From NCBI GenBank assembly GCA_029975295.1, contig JARKPK010000081.1, forward strand, positions 1 to 58,782: 58,782 nt of DNA. Reading direction: 5' to 3'. The translations under genes and the position numbers were made by a program. Source of the stretch: Thermoguttaceae bacterium (GTDB lineage Bacteria; Planctomycetota; Planctomycetia; Pirellulales; Thermoguttaceae). Shown one piece after another: positions 17,046 through 26,241 of the stretch (position 1 is its first letter; every line of letters begins with the position of its first letter). The notes under the pieces are model-generated. The model was not told the DNA's origin and made no database searches. It saw nothing but the letters and a program-made list of their open reading frames with translations.

Positions 17046-18968
17046 ATGACCGACGCTCAACACTTCAACACGCGTTCGGACGCAACGGAGTCGGGGCATT
17101 ACACGGTCATCGCCCGGCGCTATCGCCCCCAAGGGTTCGACGAACTCGTCGGGCAGCAGCATGTCGCTCAAGCTCTGTCCAATGCCATCGCCTCTGGGCG
17201 GGTGGGGCATGCCTACCTTTTCACCGGGGCCCGCGGCGTCGGCAAGACTTCTTCGGCACGGATTTTCGCCAAGGCCCTGAATTGCATCGCCGGCCCCACC
17301 GCGCAGCCGTGCAATCAATGCGATATCTGTCGGGCGATCAGCTCAGGCGACGATGTTGACGTGCTTGAAATCGATGGGGCGAGCAATCGTGGAATCGAAG
17401 AGATTCGCCAACTGCGGCAGAATGTGAATGTGCGGCCGAGCCGCGCACGAAACAAAATCTATATCATTGACGAAGTCCACATGCTCACCCGCGAGGCGTT
17501 CAACGCTTTGCTGAAGACGCTCGAAGAACCGCCGGAACACGTCAAGTTCATCTTCTGCACCACCGAGCCAAGCAAGATCCCAATCACGATCCTCTCGCGA
17601 TGCCAGCGGTTCGATTTCGCGGGGATTCGCAGCGATTCGATCGCCGAACGATTGGCGGCGATCTGCCGCGATGAAGGCGTCGAAGCTGATCCCGAGGCTT
17701 TGCGTCTTCTGGCACGCCGAGCGGCCGGTTCGATGCGCGACAGCCAGTCGCTCTTGGAACAACTGCTTTCCTTCTCCGCCGGAAAGATTTCGGCCGCCGA
17801 TGTTCACTCGATGCTCGGCATTGCCGACTACGGGCGACTGGCAGCCCTTTTGGCCGCCGTGGCCGACCGCAATGCGGCCGCAGCGTTCGCCGAACTCGAT
17901 GCGGCCGTTTTGGCCGGCGTCGATTCCGGTCAGTTGCTCGAACAACTGTTCGGCTGCTTCCGCGATTGCATGGCGGCAGCCGTGGGCTGCCCAGCGGAGC
18001 AGGCCAGCGCAGTGCCGGCCGAAGACTGGGAGACCATTCGCCGAATCGGCAACACAATCGGCATCGACGGCCTGACCGTGGCCATGCAAATCATCGATCA
18101 CTGCCTGGCGAGAATGAGGTTGAGCACACAGGGCCGAGCGCTGGCGGAATTAGCCCTCGTTCAACTGTGTCGGTTGGATCAGTTGTCCGCCATCGAAGAT
18201 GTCATCGCCCGCTTCAGCAGTTCGCCAATCGCAACGGCGGGCGCCGCAGCGCCCGTGACAGCCCCCGGTGCCTCGCGCCCGCCCGAGGCCCCCCGCGCAT
18301 CGGCCCCACCGCGCACGACGGCCGATCGCGGCCCCGTGGAATCGATGGGTCGGCCGCAATCCGGCGGCGATGAATCGCGAGCCGACCGCGCCCGCGTTGC
18401 CGATGGCGTTCCTGCCGCCGCAACGGGCGGCGCCGGCCCTCCGAATCGTTCGGAGACTGGCGCGACAGGGATTGCTTTGCCCGCGGCCAACCCTGATCCG
18501 CCGGCTCCAATTGCCTCGCTCGACGCCCAATCGCTTTGGGAGGCGATTACGGCTCGAGCCTCGGCGTTGACGGCGGCTCAGGCGCGACTAGCCCACCGTA
18601 TCGCGTTCGAGGGCAACGATCGGCTGGTCGCCTATTTTTCGTCTGACTATTCGATGGCCCGATCGGTTTGCGAGCGCGCCGAAACACTGGCGGCTTTCCG
18701 ACAATCGGCGAGGGAACTCGCAGGCCGTCCGATTCAGATCGAAATCCGCGCGGAACAGACCTCCTCCCCTGACACAGTGAACGACGCCCCCTCGGTTGCG
18801 TCGCCGCAGCGGCGGCTATATGAACTGGCCGATCACCCTCTGGTGGTCGAGGCCGGCAAGCTGTTCGGCGCTACTCCGGTTCGCTGGGAACCGGCCCGGG
18901 CGACCGCCAAAGGCCGCAGCAAAGGAATGGAGGCCGCCGATGAGGATTCGGGCGAGCTGGTTCCCTGA
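17046..18968 (+). CDS. dnaX: DNA polymerase III subunit gamma/tau
   Basis: A 640-residue clamp-loader ATPase. ATG 17046 is used because the upstream GTG at 16977 lies inside the SRP RNA. It has VIARRYRPQGFDELVGQ, Walker A GARGVGKT (61-68), a zinc-binding set Cys80, Cys89, Cys92, Cys95 (CNQCDIC), Walker B with DEVH (142-145) and the SRC motif (184-186). Domain III extends to about residue 390. A Pro/Ala-rich linker follows (about 405-490), then a C-terminal domain that would bind the polymerase. No obvious A-rich slippery site for making a short gamma form was found. The usual neighbours ybaB and recR are absent. Confidence 0.95.
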   Translation: MTDAQHFNTRSDATESGHYTVIARRYRPQGFDELVGQQHVAQALSNAIASGRVGHAYLFTGARGVGKTSSARIFAKALNCIAGPTAQPCNQCDICRAISSGDDVDVLEIDGASNRGIEEIRQLRQNVNVRPSRARNKIYIIDEVHMLTREAFNALLKTLEEPPEHVKFIFCTTEPSKIPITILSRCQRFDFAGIRSDSIAERLAAICRDEGVEADPEALRLLARRAAGSMRDSQSLLEQLLSFSAGKISAADVHSMLGIADYGRLAALLAAVADRNAAAAFAELDAAVLAGVDSGQLLEQLFGCFRDCMAAAVGCPAEQASAVPAEDWETIRRIGNTIGIDGLTVAMQIIDHCLARMRLSTQGRALAELALVQLCRLDQLSAIEDVIARFSSSPIATAGAAAPVTAPGASRPPEAPRASAPPRTTADRGPVESMGRPQSGGDESRADRARVADGVPAAATGGAGPPNRSETGATGIALPAANPDPPAPIASLDAQSLWEAITARASALTAAQARLAHRIAFEGNDRLVAYFSSDYSMARSVCERAETLAAFRQSARELAGRPIQIEIRAEQTSSPDTVNDAPSVASPQRRLYELADHPLVVEAGKLFGATPVRWEPARATAKGRSKGMEAADEDSGELVP

Positions 18969-19280
18969 CAAAGCGGGCGGCCGCGGTTGACGCCATCGGC
19001 TAATCGCGGCCAACGGCAAACGAAGCGTTGGCCTTGCCGGTGGTTCAGGAGCAGCCCGAGCGTTTCGCAGCTTTGCGGCCGGCTTCCGTATCGATGCACC
19101 GTCGAGTTGCCGCGGACGACCAAGCGCAAAAGGCACTTAGGCTCGCTGAAGCCGACTTCGAGTCGGCAGCGGCGGGCCGCAGATTGATCGATCGCCGATC
19201 GGAAACCGGCGAGCACCGGCGCCGGATTGTTCCGCCGAGGCCGCAGGCGACTTGATTCCCTTGAACGAGGTTCATTCATC
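18969..19280 (+). other. Intergenic region dnaX / mqnD with a short perfect hairpin
   Basis: About 310 bp. GCCGACT (19151-19157) and AGTCGGC (19161-19167) form a 7-bp stem with a three-base loop, without a T tract. A 75-codon frame at 19028-19255 has no recognisable domain and is not called. AACGAGG near 19264-19270 serves as the ribosome-binding site of mqnD. Confidence 0.4.
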
Positions 19281-20144
19281 GTGGCTGAAAAGACACTCAT
19301 TCGCGTTGGTCACAGTCCTGATCCGGACGACGCCTTCATGTTCTTCGCGCTCGCAGCGAATCGCATCGATACCGGTCCGTATCAGTTCGTTCACGAACTT
19401 TGCGACATAGAAACCCTCAATCAGCGCGCCTTGACGGGCGAGCTTGAATTGACTGCCGTAAGCGTCCATGCCTACGCCTATCTGACCGACAAATACGTGC
19501 TTTGCCGGTGCGGAGCAAGCATGGGCGACCGCTACGGCCCGATGGTCGTAACTCGCGCCCGAGAAACGGTCGATCTAAGAACGGCCTCCATCGCTGTGCC
19601 GGGACGCATGACGACGGCATTCCTTGTGCTCGAACTCTACTTGCAACAGGAAGGCCCGCGCGTTACGGCGCCGTTCGATCAGATTATCGCAGCCGTTCTC
19701 GCGGGACGGCATGGCGACAGCCCCGTTGACGCCGGCCTGCTGATCCACGAAGGGCAGTTGACCTACCGAGAGTCCGGATTGGAGCTGGCTGTCGACCTTG
19801 GCCGCTGGTGGTACGAACAAACCGGGCTGCCGCTGCCCTTGGGCGGCAACGCATTGCGGAAAGATCTCGGGCCGAAAGCGATTGCCGACGTGCATCGCTT
19901 GTTGTTAGAGAGCATTCGCTACGGCTTAGACCATCGCGACGAAGCCCTGGATTATGCGATGAAATTCGGGCGCGATCTCGATCGCCGGAAGACCGATCGA
20001 TTCGTTGGGATGTATGTGAACGAATGGACGCTCGACTTCGGACGCCGCGGAATCGACGCCGTGGCAGCGCTGCTGGCCCGAGGCCACGCGGCCGGGTTGC
20101 TCCCCCGGCTGGTTGTGCCCGAGTTCGTGCCCATCGAGGAGTAG
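19281..20144 (+). CDS. mqnD: 1,4-dihydroxy-6-naphthoate synthase (futalosine menaquinone pathway)
   Basis: A 287-residue MqnA/MqnD-fold enzyme that converts cyclic dehypoxanthine futalosine to 1,4-dihydroxy-6-naphthoate. Start is GTG 19281 giving AEKTLIRVGHSPDPDDAF after the initiator; AACGAGG lies about ten bases before. The block HSPDPDDAFMFFALAANRID distinguishes MqnD from MqnA. Further blocks are HELCDIETLNQRALTGELEL, TAVSVHAYAYL, GPMVVTRA and DAGLLIHEGQLTY. Length is normal. No other mqn gene is in the window. It indicates that this organism makes menaquinone by the futalosine route. Confidence 0.92.
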   Translation: MAEKTLIRVGHSPDPDDAFMFFALAANRIDTGPYQFVHELCDIETLNQRALTGELELTAVSVHAYAYLTDKYVLCRCGASMGDRYGPMVVTRARETVDLRTASIAVPGRMTTAFLVLELYLQQEGPRVTAPFDQIIAAVLAGRHGDSPVDAGLLIHEGQLTYRESGLELAVDLGRWWYEQTGLPLPLGGNALRKDLGPKAIADVHRLLLESIRYGLDHRDEALDYAMKFGRDLDRRKTDRFVGMYVNEWTLDFGRRGIDAVAALLARGHAAGLLPRLVVPEFVPIEE

Positions 20145-20219
20145 CCGCGCGCAATCGCGCGATCATCAACGCGGGCAACCATTCTGCGCGCGATTTCTCG
20201 CACTACGGCCGGTCGCCGA

Positions 20220-20798
20220 TCACTGGAAGTAGTCGGGTTCGTTGCCCGGCTTCCACTTGATGTTGCATCCCATGCTGGGCCGCTGGTCGGCGGGCGGTTG
20301 CCGGCCGGCAAGCACGGCATCGAGCGCTGCCCGCAAATCGGCGCCGGTCACCGGCTTGCCGTTGCTCGGTCGGCTGTCGTCGAGTTGACCGCGATAAACG
20401 AGCCGGCGATCGCGATCAAACACGTAGAAGTCCGGGGTGCAAGCGGCGCGATAAGCCTTGGCGACCTCTTGCGTTTCATCGAAAAGGTACGGAAACGCGT
20501 AGCCTCGGGCCGCAGCTTCAGCCGCCATTTTGGCCGGAGCGTCGTCGGGATAGCCGACGACATCGTTCGAATTGACCGCAACAACTGCCACGCCTTTCCC
20601 CTGATATTCGGCGCAAAGCCGGGCCAACGGATCGGCGATGTGCTTGACGTAGGGACAGTGGTTGCAAATGAACATCACCAACAAGGCCGGCGAATCCCGA
20701 AAGTCGTTGAGCGAAACAATCGAGCCATCGATGTTCGGCAACGCAAAGTCGGGGGCAGGCGTGCCCAGCGGAAGCATTGTGCTCAGTGTTCGCACCAT
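20220..20798 (-). CDS. Thioredoxin-fold (AhpC/TSA-like) redoxin
   Basis: A 192-residue cytosolic protein; GGGAGG lies about seven bases before ATG 20798. It begins LPLGTPAPDFALPNIDGSIV, as in AhpC/TSA and TlpA-like proteins, then LLVMFICNHCPYVKHI. The Cys45-x2-Cys48 pair (CNHC) is the presumed redox centre of the subfamily of putative thiol peroxidases or reductases. A later block, TPDFYVFDRDRRLVYRGQLD, is typical. There is no signal peptide. The physiological substrate is unknown. TatD follows upstream on the same strand at 21006, 200 bases away. Confidence 0.85.
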   Translation of the reverse strand: MVRTLSTMLPLGTPAPDFALPNIDGSIVSLNDFRDSPALLVMFICNHCPYVKHIADPLARLCAEYQGKGVAVVAVNSNDVVGYPDDAPAKMAAEAAARGYAFPYLFDETQEVAKAYRAACTPDFYVFDRDRRLVYRGQLDDSRPSNGKPVTGADLRAALDAVLAGRQPPADQRPSMGCNIKWKPGNEPDYFQ

Positions 20799-21005
20799 GA
20801 TTGAACCTCCCGGGGCGACAACGGCCCTCGGCTAGATTGTTGATCGCGAGACAATTCACCTATTCATTGCTGAATCTCGGCAGTTCTCCGAGCGGACCGC
20901 CGACTGCTCGGCTCAGGCCGACGGAGAACCGCCCTTCGTCGCCGTTCGCACACGCGAAGCCGGGCCGGCACGCAACGGTTCCGACCGATCCGTCTCCGGT
21001 GTGAA

Positions 21006-21842
21006 TTATAGCGGCGCGTCAACTTGCAACGCTCCATCGTGCCGATCGGCCAAAAAAAGCCGCCGAGCGTTCTTCGTCGTAATCGCAGCGATTTCCTCGC
21101 TCTCAACGCCGCGCAGCGCCGCCACCCGCTCGACGATGTGAACAATGCAGGCCGGTTCGTTTCGGCTCTGTCGCCCGCGCAGCGGTTCCGGCGAGAGGTA
21201 GGGGCTGTCCGTCTCGACCAACAGGCGATCGGCCGGCGTTTGCCGAACGGCTTCGTGCAATGGGGCGAACTTCTTGTTCTTATAGGTGGCTGATCCGGAA
21301 AAGCTGATGTGGAGCCCCAATCCCACGCATGCGGCCGCGAATGCGCCGTCGCCGCTAAACGAATGCATGACGCCGCGAAACAATGAACGATCGGCGCACG
21401 ATGCGATGACTTCGAGCACTTCTTCTTGCGCATCGCGGCAATGAATCACCAGCGGCAAACCAGCCCGTTGAGCAAGCTCAATGTGCCTCGCGAACCATTC
21501 CCGCTGCAAGGCCAGGGGCGCATAGTCCCAATGCCGATCGAGGCCGGTTTCACCGATCGCCACGACGCGAGGTGCAGTTGCAAGCTGCTCGATGGCCGTC
21601 CAGTCCTCCGAACCGGCCTCGCGGCAACAGTTCGGATGAATTCCCACGGCCGCCCACAGCCCGCAGTCCACAGCTATTGACGCGGCAGATCGGCTTGAAG
21701 CCAATGTCGTGCCCACACACAGAATATCGCCGACGCCCGCGCCCCGGGCGCGCGCAATCACTTCGGCAAGATCGGCCCGAAACTCGTCCTGATCTAAGTG
21801 GGCGTGCGTGTCGAAAATCGGCGTGTTGAAAAAAGCAGTCAT
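21006..21842 (-). CDS. tatD: TatD family metal-dependent deoxyribonuclease
   Basis: A 278-residue TIM-barrel hydrolase with the metal ligands of the family: FDTHAHLD (His13, His15), VAIGETGLDRHWD, PLVIHCRDAQEE, MHSFSGD and LLVETDSPYLSPEPLRGR. TatD enzymes are 3'-5' exonucleases or DNases acting in DNA repair or degradation. The length is typical. ATG 21842 is the first sensible start; no strong Shine-Dalgarno was seen. The next gene upstream on this strand ends 122 bases away. Confidence 0.92.
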   Translation of the reverse strand: MTAFFNTPIFDTHAHLDQDEFRADLAEVIARARGAGVGDILCVGTTLASSRSAASIAVDCGLWAAVGIHPNCCREAGSEDWTAIEQLATAPRVVAIGETGLDRHWDYAPLALQREWFARHIELAQRAGLPLVIHCRDAQEEVLEVIASCADRSLFRGVMHSFSGDGAFAAACVGLGLHISFSGSATYKNKKFAPLHEAVRQTPADRLLVETDSPYLSPEPLRGRQSRNEPACIVHIVERVAALRGVESEEIAAITTKNARRLFLADRHDGALQVDAPL

Positions 21843-21964
21843 CTCAAAGCGGCAAGGCTGTTGCCATCGAAACCTTCGCAGCGCACCGGGCCGCTGCGAC
21901 GTTCACCGTGCCCCTCTCATCCGGCCCGCGCCGCCCTCTTTCGGCGATGCGAGCAGGATCCTGC

Positions 21965-22441
21965 CTACGATGCCGCGTGGCTCGACGCGGCGCCGAGAAG
22001 TTCGGCATGGGCCTTGGCATTGCCGAGAACCTCCAGGGCTAAGTCGCGTGCCTCGCGGTCGGTATTGAGCAACTCGACAATTCGCTCGATCGCGGCAATG
22101 TCGCGGCGGTGATGTTCCAACACCCGCGGCATGGCGAACGACAGCCCCGCGTCGTTCAGCGACATCCACTCCAAGGGAAATGTTCCGCGGTCGGGCCGAG
22201 CGCCTCGGACGGCCAGCAGTTCGGCCGTTCTCTTGGCGTAGTGTCGCTGGTCTGCCGCCAGATCGTTCACCGCCCTAAGCGCCTTCTCCTGCTCCGGAGA
22301 CGCCCAGGGTCTCGCTTGTGCCACGTATTGCGCCAGCGAACAGCTCAGAATCTGCAAAAGCCGAATGATCGCGGGCAATGTTTCGCTCGAACGCGTCTCG
22401 CCCGATTCGATTGCAACACCAAGCTCGCCCATTGATCTCAT
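21965..22441 (-). CDS. Small helical protein of unknown function downstream of nuoN
   Basis: About 158 residues if started at ATG 22441; the frame stays open further upstream, and an ATG at 22546, just after the nuoN stop, would give 193 residues. The predicted protein is almost entirely helical: LPAIIRLLQILSCSLAQYVA, then LAADQRHYAKRTAELL, FAMPRVLEHHRRDIAAIERI and ELLNTDREARDLALEVL. The His/Glu-bearing helices (RHYAKR, EHHRRD) are reminiscent of ferritin-like four-helix bundles, but no motif can be assigned. It has no signal peptide. It is probably the last gene of the complex I operon; a role there is only suggested by position. Confidence 0.65.
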   Translation of the reverse strand: MRSMGELGVAIESGETRSSETLPAIIRLLQILSCSLAQYVAQARPWASPEQEKALRAVNDLAADQRHYAKRTAELLAVRGARPDRGTFPLEWMSLNDAGLSFAMPRVLEHHRRDIAAIERIVELLNTDREARDLALEVLGNAKAHAELLGAASSHAAS

Positions 22442-22547
22442 CCGTTCGAACGCGACAAACCGATCGAAATTTGCAAACGACGCGAAGAAACCAAACTCAC
22501 ACACGCTTTTTGGAAAACCGCGAACTCCGCCGCAAGCCGCGTGCATC

Positions 22548-24311
22548 TCACACCAAGGCCATCGCAGCAGCCTCGGCCCAGGCCAGCAGTCCGTCCCACC
22601 ACACGAAAAACAGCAGCAGGGGCGCGGCAAAGGCCGCGATGTAGGCGCCGGCGGTCGAAAACACGGGAACGACCAGCGGTTTGGCCCCAGCGTCGGCTTC
22701 ACGGAGAAACATCAACCGGACAACGCGAAGATAGTAGAACAAGCTGACGACCGTGTTCAGCCCGCCGATGGCAAGCAACAGATAGAGATCCGTGCGGACC
22801 AGTGAACCGAAAATGACAAACTTGGCGGCAAACCCGGCCAGCGGAGGAATGCCCACCAAACTGAACAACATTGCCGCAAAACACACGGCAACGCCCGGCG
22901 ACCGTCTTCCCAGGCCGGCCAGACTCTCGATGCGCTCGTCGCCTCCGGCTTGGCGCACTGCGGCCACCACGGCAAAGGCGCCGAAGTTCATAAAGAAATA
23001 GATCATCAAGTAATACAGCATCGCGGCAACGGCACTGCGCGCGGCTGACGGATCGTTTCCTACCGCAACGACCGCAGCGCAAACCGGCATCAGCAGGTAT
23101 CCCGCATGGGCAATCGTCGAATAGGCCAAGAGTCGTTTGATGTTGGCCTGCCCATAAGCAGCCAAATTGCCCAGGGTGCACGTCGCAGCTGCCAGAAGCG
23201 CCAGCAGCGAATAAAGGAACTTCCGCGCCGGGGCAAGCGACGCTTGCAGCCACGCGCGATCGTGCAAGGCCGGACGATCAGTGCCCGCGTGCGCCTCCAA
23301 AGCGGCGTTCTCGCCCCCGGCGGTCCGCTCGCGGTCGATCATCACACGCTCACGGCCGTCGCTCCCGGCCGGCGACGCGGCACGGCTGGCGATCTGTTCT
23401 CCCACCCCTGCCGCCATTGGCAGCGACGACGGCTCGGCGCCGCCGCCGGCCAAGCAGACGGCCAACCGCATCGTCAGCCCCAACGCGGCCGCTTTTGAAG
23501 CCACGGAGAGGAACGCGCCGATCTCCGCCGGAGCGCCTTCGAAAACGTCGGGCGCCCAGTAATGAAAGGGGAACGCCGACAACTTGAACGCCAGTCCGAC
23601 GGCCAGCATCAAGCCGGCAACGATCAACAACGTCGCTTCTCCGGCGGCCGCCGGAGAGGCCAGCAACTCGGCCAGCCGATGCGCCATCGTCGGCAGGTGC
23701 AACGAACCCGTCGCTCCGCCGAACAGCGAGATGCCATAGAGCATCACGCCCGACGCAGCCGCGCCGTACACGGCGTACTTCAGCGCCGCCTCGGAACCGG
23801 GCCGACGCCGGCGGAGAATCCCAGCCAACACGTAACAGGGCACGCTGGCCATCTCGATGCCGAGGAAAACCATCAACAGATGATTGGCCGACACCATGAC
23901 GCACATGCCCAACACGGCGCTGAGCGCCAACACCGACAGTTCCGTGGCATCGGCATCGTCGTCGAGCAGCTTCGACGCTTGAACGAACGCGATGAATACC
24001 AAGGCGAACGCCAGAAAAAATGCGCGCAACACAGTCGCATAGCCGTCGGCAATCAGCATGCCCGTGAAGATCTCGCCGCCGGACAACTCGCCCAAGGCCG
24101 TTCGCGTCAAGTCGGGCAAGATCAGCCAAAGCGCGGCCGCAGCGCCTGCCATGGCGACATACCAAACCGCCACAGGAAGGCGCGGCAGAACCACCCGGAC
24201 CAGCAATACGCAGACAATCGCGCCGCACAGCGCCAGTTCCGGGGCAAAGGCGCGCAGCGACTGCGGCCAAAGATCATACAGCGTTCCGGCCATCAGCTCG
24301 TAAATGCTCAC
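22548..24311 (-). CDS. nuoN: NADH-quinone oxidoreductase subunit N
   Basis: A 587-residue antiporter-like membrane subunit of complex I. GTG 24311 overlaps the nuoM stop by four bases (GTGA), with GGAGG nine bases before it; the longer frame runs inside nuoM. About 14 hydrophobic segments are seen. Family blocks include FLGIEMASVPCYVLAGI, LKYAVYGAAASGVMLYG, FPFHYWAPDVFEGAP with the key Lys in AFKLSAFPFH, and IKRLLAYSTIAHAGYLLM. A roughly 65-residue hydrophilic insert separates the two halves (about 310-375). It contributes one proton channel. Confidence 0.93.
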   Translation of the reverse strand: MSIYELMAGTLYDLWPQSLRAFAPELALCGAIVCVLLVRVVLPRLPVAVWYVAMAGAAAALWLILPDLTRTALGELSGGEIFTGMLIADGYATVLRAFFLAFALVFIAFVQASKLLDDDADATELSVLALSAVLGMCVMVSANHLLMVFLGIEMASVPCYVLAGILRRRRPGSEAALKYAVYGAAASGVMLYGISLFGGATGSLHLPTMAHRLAELLASPAAAGEATLLIVAGLMLAVGLAFKLSAFPFHYWAPDVFEGAPAEIGAFLSVASKAAALGLTMRLAVCLAGGGAEPSSLPMAAGVGEQIASRAASPAGSDGRERVMIDRERTAGGENAALEAHAGTDRPALHDRAWLQASLAPARKFLYSLLALLAAATCTLGNLAAYGQANIKRLLAYSTIAHAGYLLMPVCAAVVAVGNDPSAARSAVAAMLYYLMIYFFMNFGAFAVVAAVRQAGGDERIESLAGLGRRSPGVAVCFAAMLFSLVGIPPLAGFAAKFVIFGSLVRTDLYLLLAIGGLNTVVSLFYYLRVVRLMFLREADAGAKPLVVPVFSTAGAYIAAFAAPLLLFFVWWDGLLAWAEAAAMALV

Positions 24312-26203
24312 GGTCGGCGGCCTCCGATCTCGGCCGGAGCGTCGTTCTCTTTTTGGAGCGAATGCAGCACGGCAGTTTTCAGGGGCGAATTCGGTTCGAC
24401 AGCGACAACCGGCGGCCATTGGCGACGGTCGTCGCGAGAGACGCCTTTTTCACCTGATTCGTCAGGAGTTGTCGCTGAAGAACTCGGCGAAACACTCAGC
24501 GAGGCGGTCTGATCGCGGGTCTTCGTCCAATCGGTCAACTGTTCCACGTGGCGTTTGACGCTCGGCGACATGACATCGATCGCCGCCCGCGGATACACAC
24601 CCAAGACAACCGCCAAAACGACCAGCGGCAGGATGATCGCCCATTCCCGCAGCGAGAGCGGGCCGAGCGCATCGCCGTGCGGTCCTTTATACTCAGGCCC
24701 CAGATACACCCGTTGAATCGTCCAAAGGATATAGCCGGCCGTAAGGATCACCACGCCGGCCGCCACCACCGCCATCACCGCGCTGTACTGCCAACTGGCG
24801 ATGACGACGAAGAACTCGCCGATGAAACCACAAAGCCCCGGCAGGCCCAACGCGGCGAAGAAAATAATCATCGACAGCCCGCTGTATGCGGGCATCTTCT
24901 GGAACAGTCCGCCGAACTGATTCAGATCGCGATGATGCACGCGATCATAAACTACGCCCACAAGGAAGAACATCCCGGCCGAACTGATGCCGTGAGCGAT
25001 CATCTGAAACATCGCTCCGGTGACCCCCATTTGCCAACCCGCTGTCGAATATTGCGTGCCCGCGACGGCGCTCCATGCGCCCAGCCCCAGCAGAACGTAG
25101 CCCATGTGGCTCACCGAACTGTAGGCCACTAAACGCTTGAAATCGGTTTGGGCCATCGCGGCGAAAGCGCCGTAAACCATGCTCAGCACCCCGAGGCCGC
25201 AAACGAACCAAGCCAGATCATAAGCCGCGCCCGGGCAGATCGGATAACAGATCCGCACAATTCCGTATCCGCCCATCTTCAGCAACACCCCGGCAAGGAT
25301 CATCGAGATGGGGGTGGGCGCCTCGACGTGCGCGTCGGGCAACCATGTATGGACCGGCACCGCCGGCAGCTTGATCGCAAAGCCGATGAACAAGAGCAGG
25401 AAGGCCCACCACTCCAACGATTGCCCCAGCCATTGGCGCTGGGCGAACGGGGAATTCGGCAGCCGTCCCATCTCCGACAGGGCCGGCAAACTGAACGTGT
25501 GCAACGGGCCGGTCGTATGAACCGACGCGACAGCCTCGGCCGTCTCCGGCGCGATGTGCGACGCAATAAGCTGCTCCGGCGAAAGTCGCGTCAGATCTCC
25601 GGCGAAATACAGCATGAGCATCGCGATCAACATCAGAACTCCGCCCACCAGCGTGAACAGGAAGAACTTGATCCCCGCATACTCGCGCCGCGGTCCGCCC
25701 CAAATGCCGATCAAGAAGTACATCGGCAGAAGCATGACCTCCCAAAACACATAGAACAGGAAAAAGTCGAGCGCCATGAAAACGCCCAACATGCCGGTCT
25801 CCAGCAACAGGAACAACACGCAATACGCTTTCACCGCCTTTTCGATTTTCCAACTGGCCGCCAGGGCCAATACCGAAAGAAACGTGGTCAGCAGAACCAA
25901 TGGATAGCTGATGCCGTCCAGCCCGAGGTAGTATTCGATGTTGAAGCTGGGAATCCAAGCCAGCTTGACAACCTGCTGAAAGCCGCCGTCGTGCAGGGAA
26001 AAACTGACCGGGTTGCCGCCGGCCGCACACGCCGGGATCAGGCTCGCCGCGCAAACGGCCACGGTCGCGGCCAGCGCGGTCAGTTTGATCAAAGCCGCGT
26101 GCCTGCCGGGAATGACGCAGAGCAACAGCGCCGCAGCGGCGGGAAAAAAGATGATGGTGCTCAGCAGTACTGTTGGATCGCGCAAGTATTCGAACATGCT
26201 CAT
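24308..26203 (-). CDS. nuoM: NADH-quinone oxidoreductase subunit M
   Basis: A 631-residue antiporter-like complex I subunit, overlapping nuoN by four bases. Core blocks are YYLGLDGISYPLVLLTTF, FYVFWEVMLLPMYFLIG (with the conserved Glu), IKLPAVPVHTWLPDAHVEAP, DFKRLVAYSSVSHMGYVLLG, and FVVIASW. The last 75 or so residues, after VKRHVEQLTDWTKT, are a hydrophilic, Ser/Pro-rich tail not found in the E. coli protein (509 residues). A hydrophilic loop around residues 200-240 is also larger than usual. ATG 26203 is the first start; a second Met is two codons further. Confidence 0.95.
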   Translation of the reverse strand: MSMFEYLRDPTVLLSTIIFFPAAAALLLCVIPGRHAALIKLTALAATVAVCAASLIPACAAGGNPVSFSLHDGGFQQVVKLAWIPSFNIEYYLGLDGISYPLVLLTTFLSVLALAASWKIEKAVKAYCVLFLLLETGMLGVFMALDFFLFYVFWEVMLLPMYFLIGIWGGPRREYAGIKFFLFTLVGGVLMLIAMLMLYFAGDLTRLSPEQLIASHIAPETAEAVASVHTTGPLHTFSLPALSEMGRLPNSPFAQRQWLGQSLEWWAFLLLFIGFAIKLPAVPVHTWLPDAHVEAPTPISMILAGVLLKMGGYGIVRICYPICPGAAYDLAWFVCGLGVLSMVYGAFAAMAQTDFKRLVAYSSVSHMGYVLLGLGAWSAVAGTQYSTAGWQMGVTGAMFQMIAHGISSAGMFFLVGVVYDRVHHRDLNQFGGLFQKMPAYSGLSMIIFFAALGLPGLCGFIGEFFVVIASWQYSAVMAVVAAGVVILTAGYILWTIQRVYLGPEYKGPHGDALGPLSLREWAIILPLVVLAVVLGVYPRAAIDVMSPSVKRHVEQLTDWTKTRDQTASLSVSPSSSATTPDESGEKGVSRDDRRQWPPVVAVEPNSPLKTAVLHSLQKENDAPAEIGGRRP

Positions 26204-26241
26204 TCCGATTCGTATTCTTCAGCTTCGAGCGACGACCGGCA

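Noticed and set aside
19028-19255. 75-codon frame between dnaX and mqnD
   Set aside because: No ribosome-binding site and no recognisable sequence.
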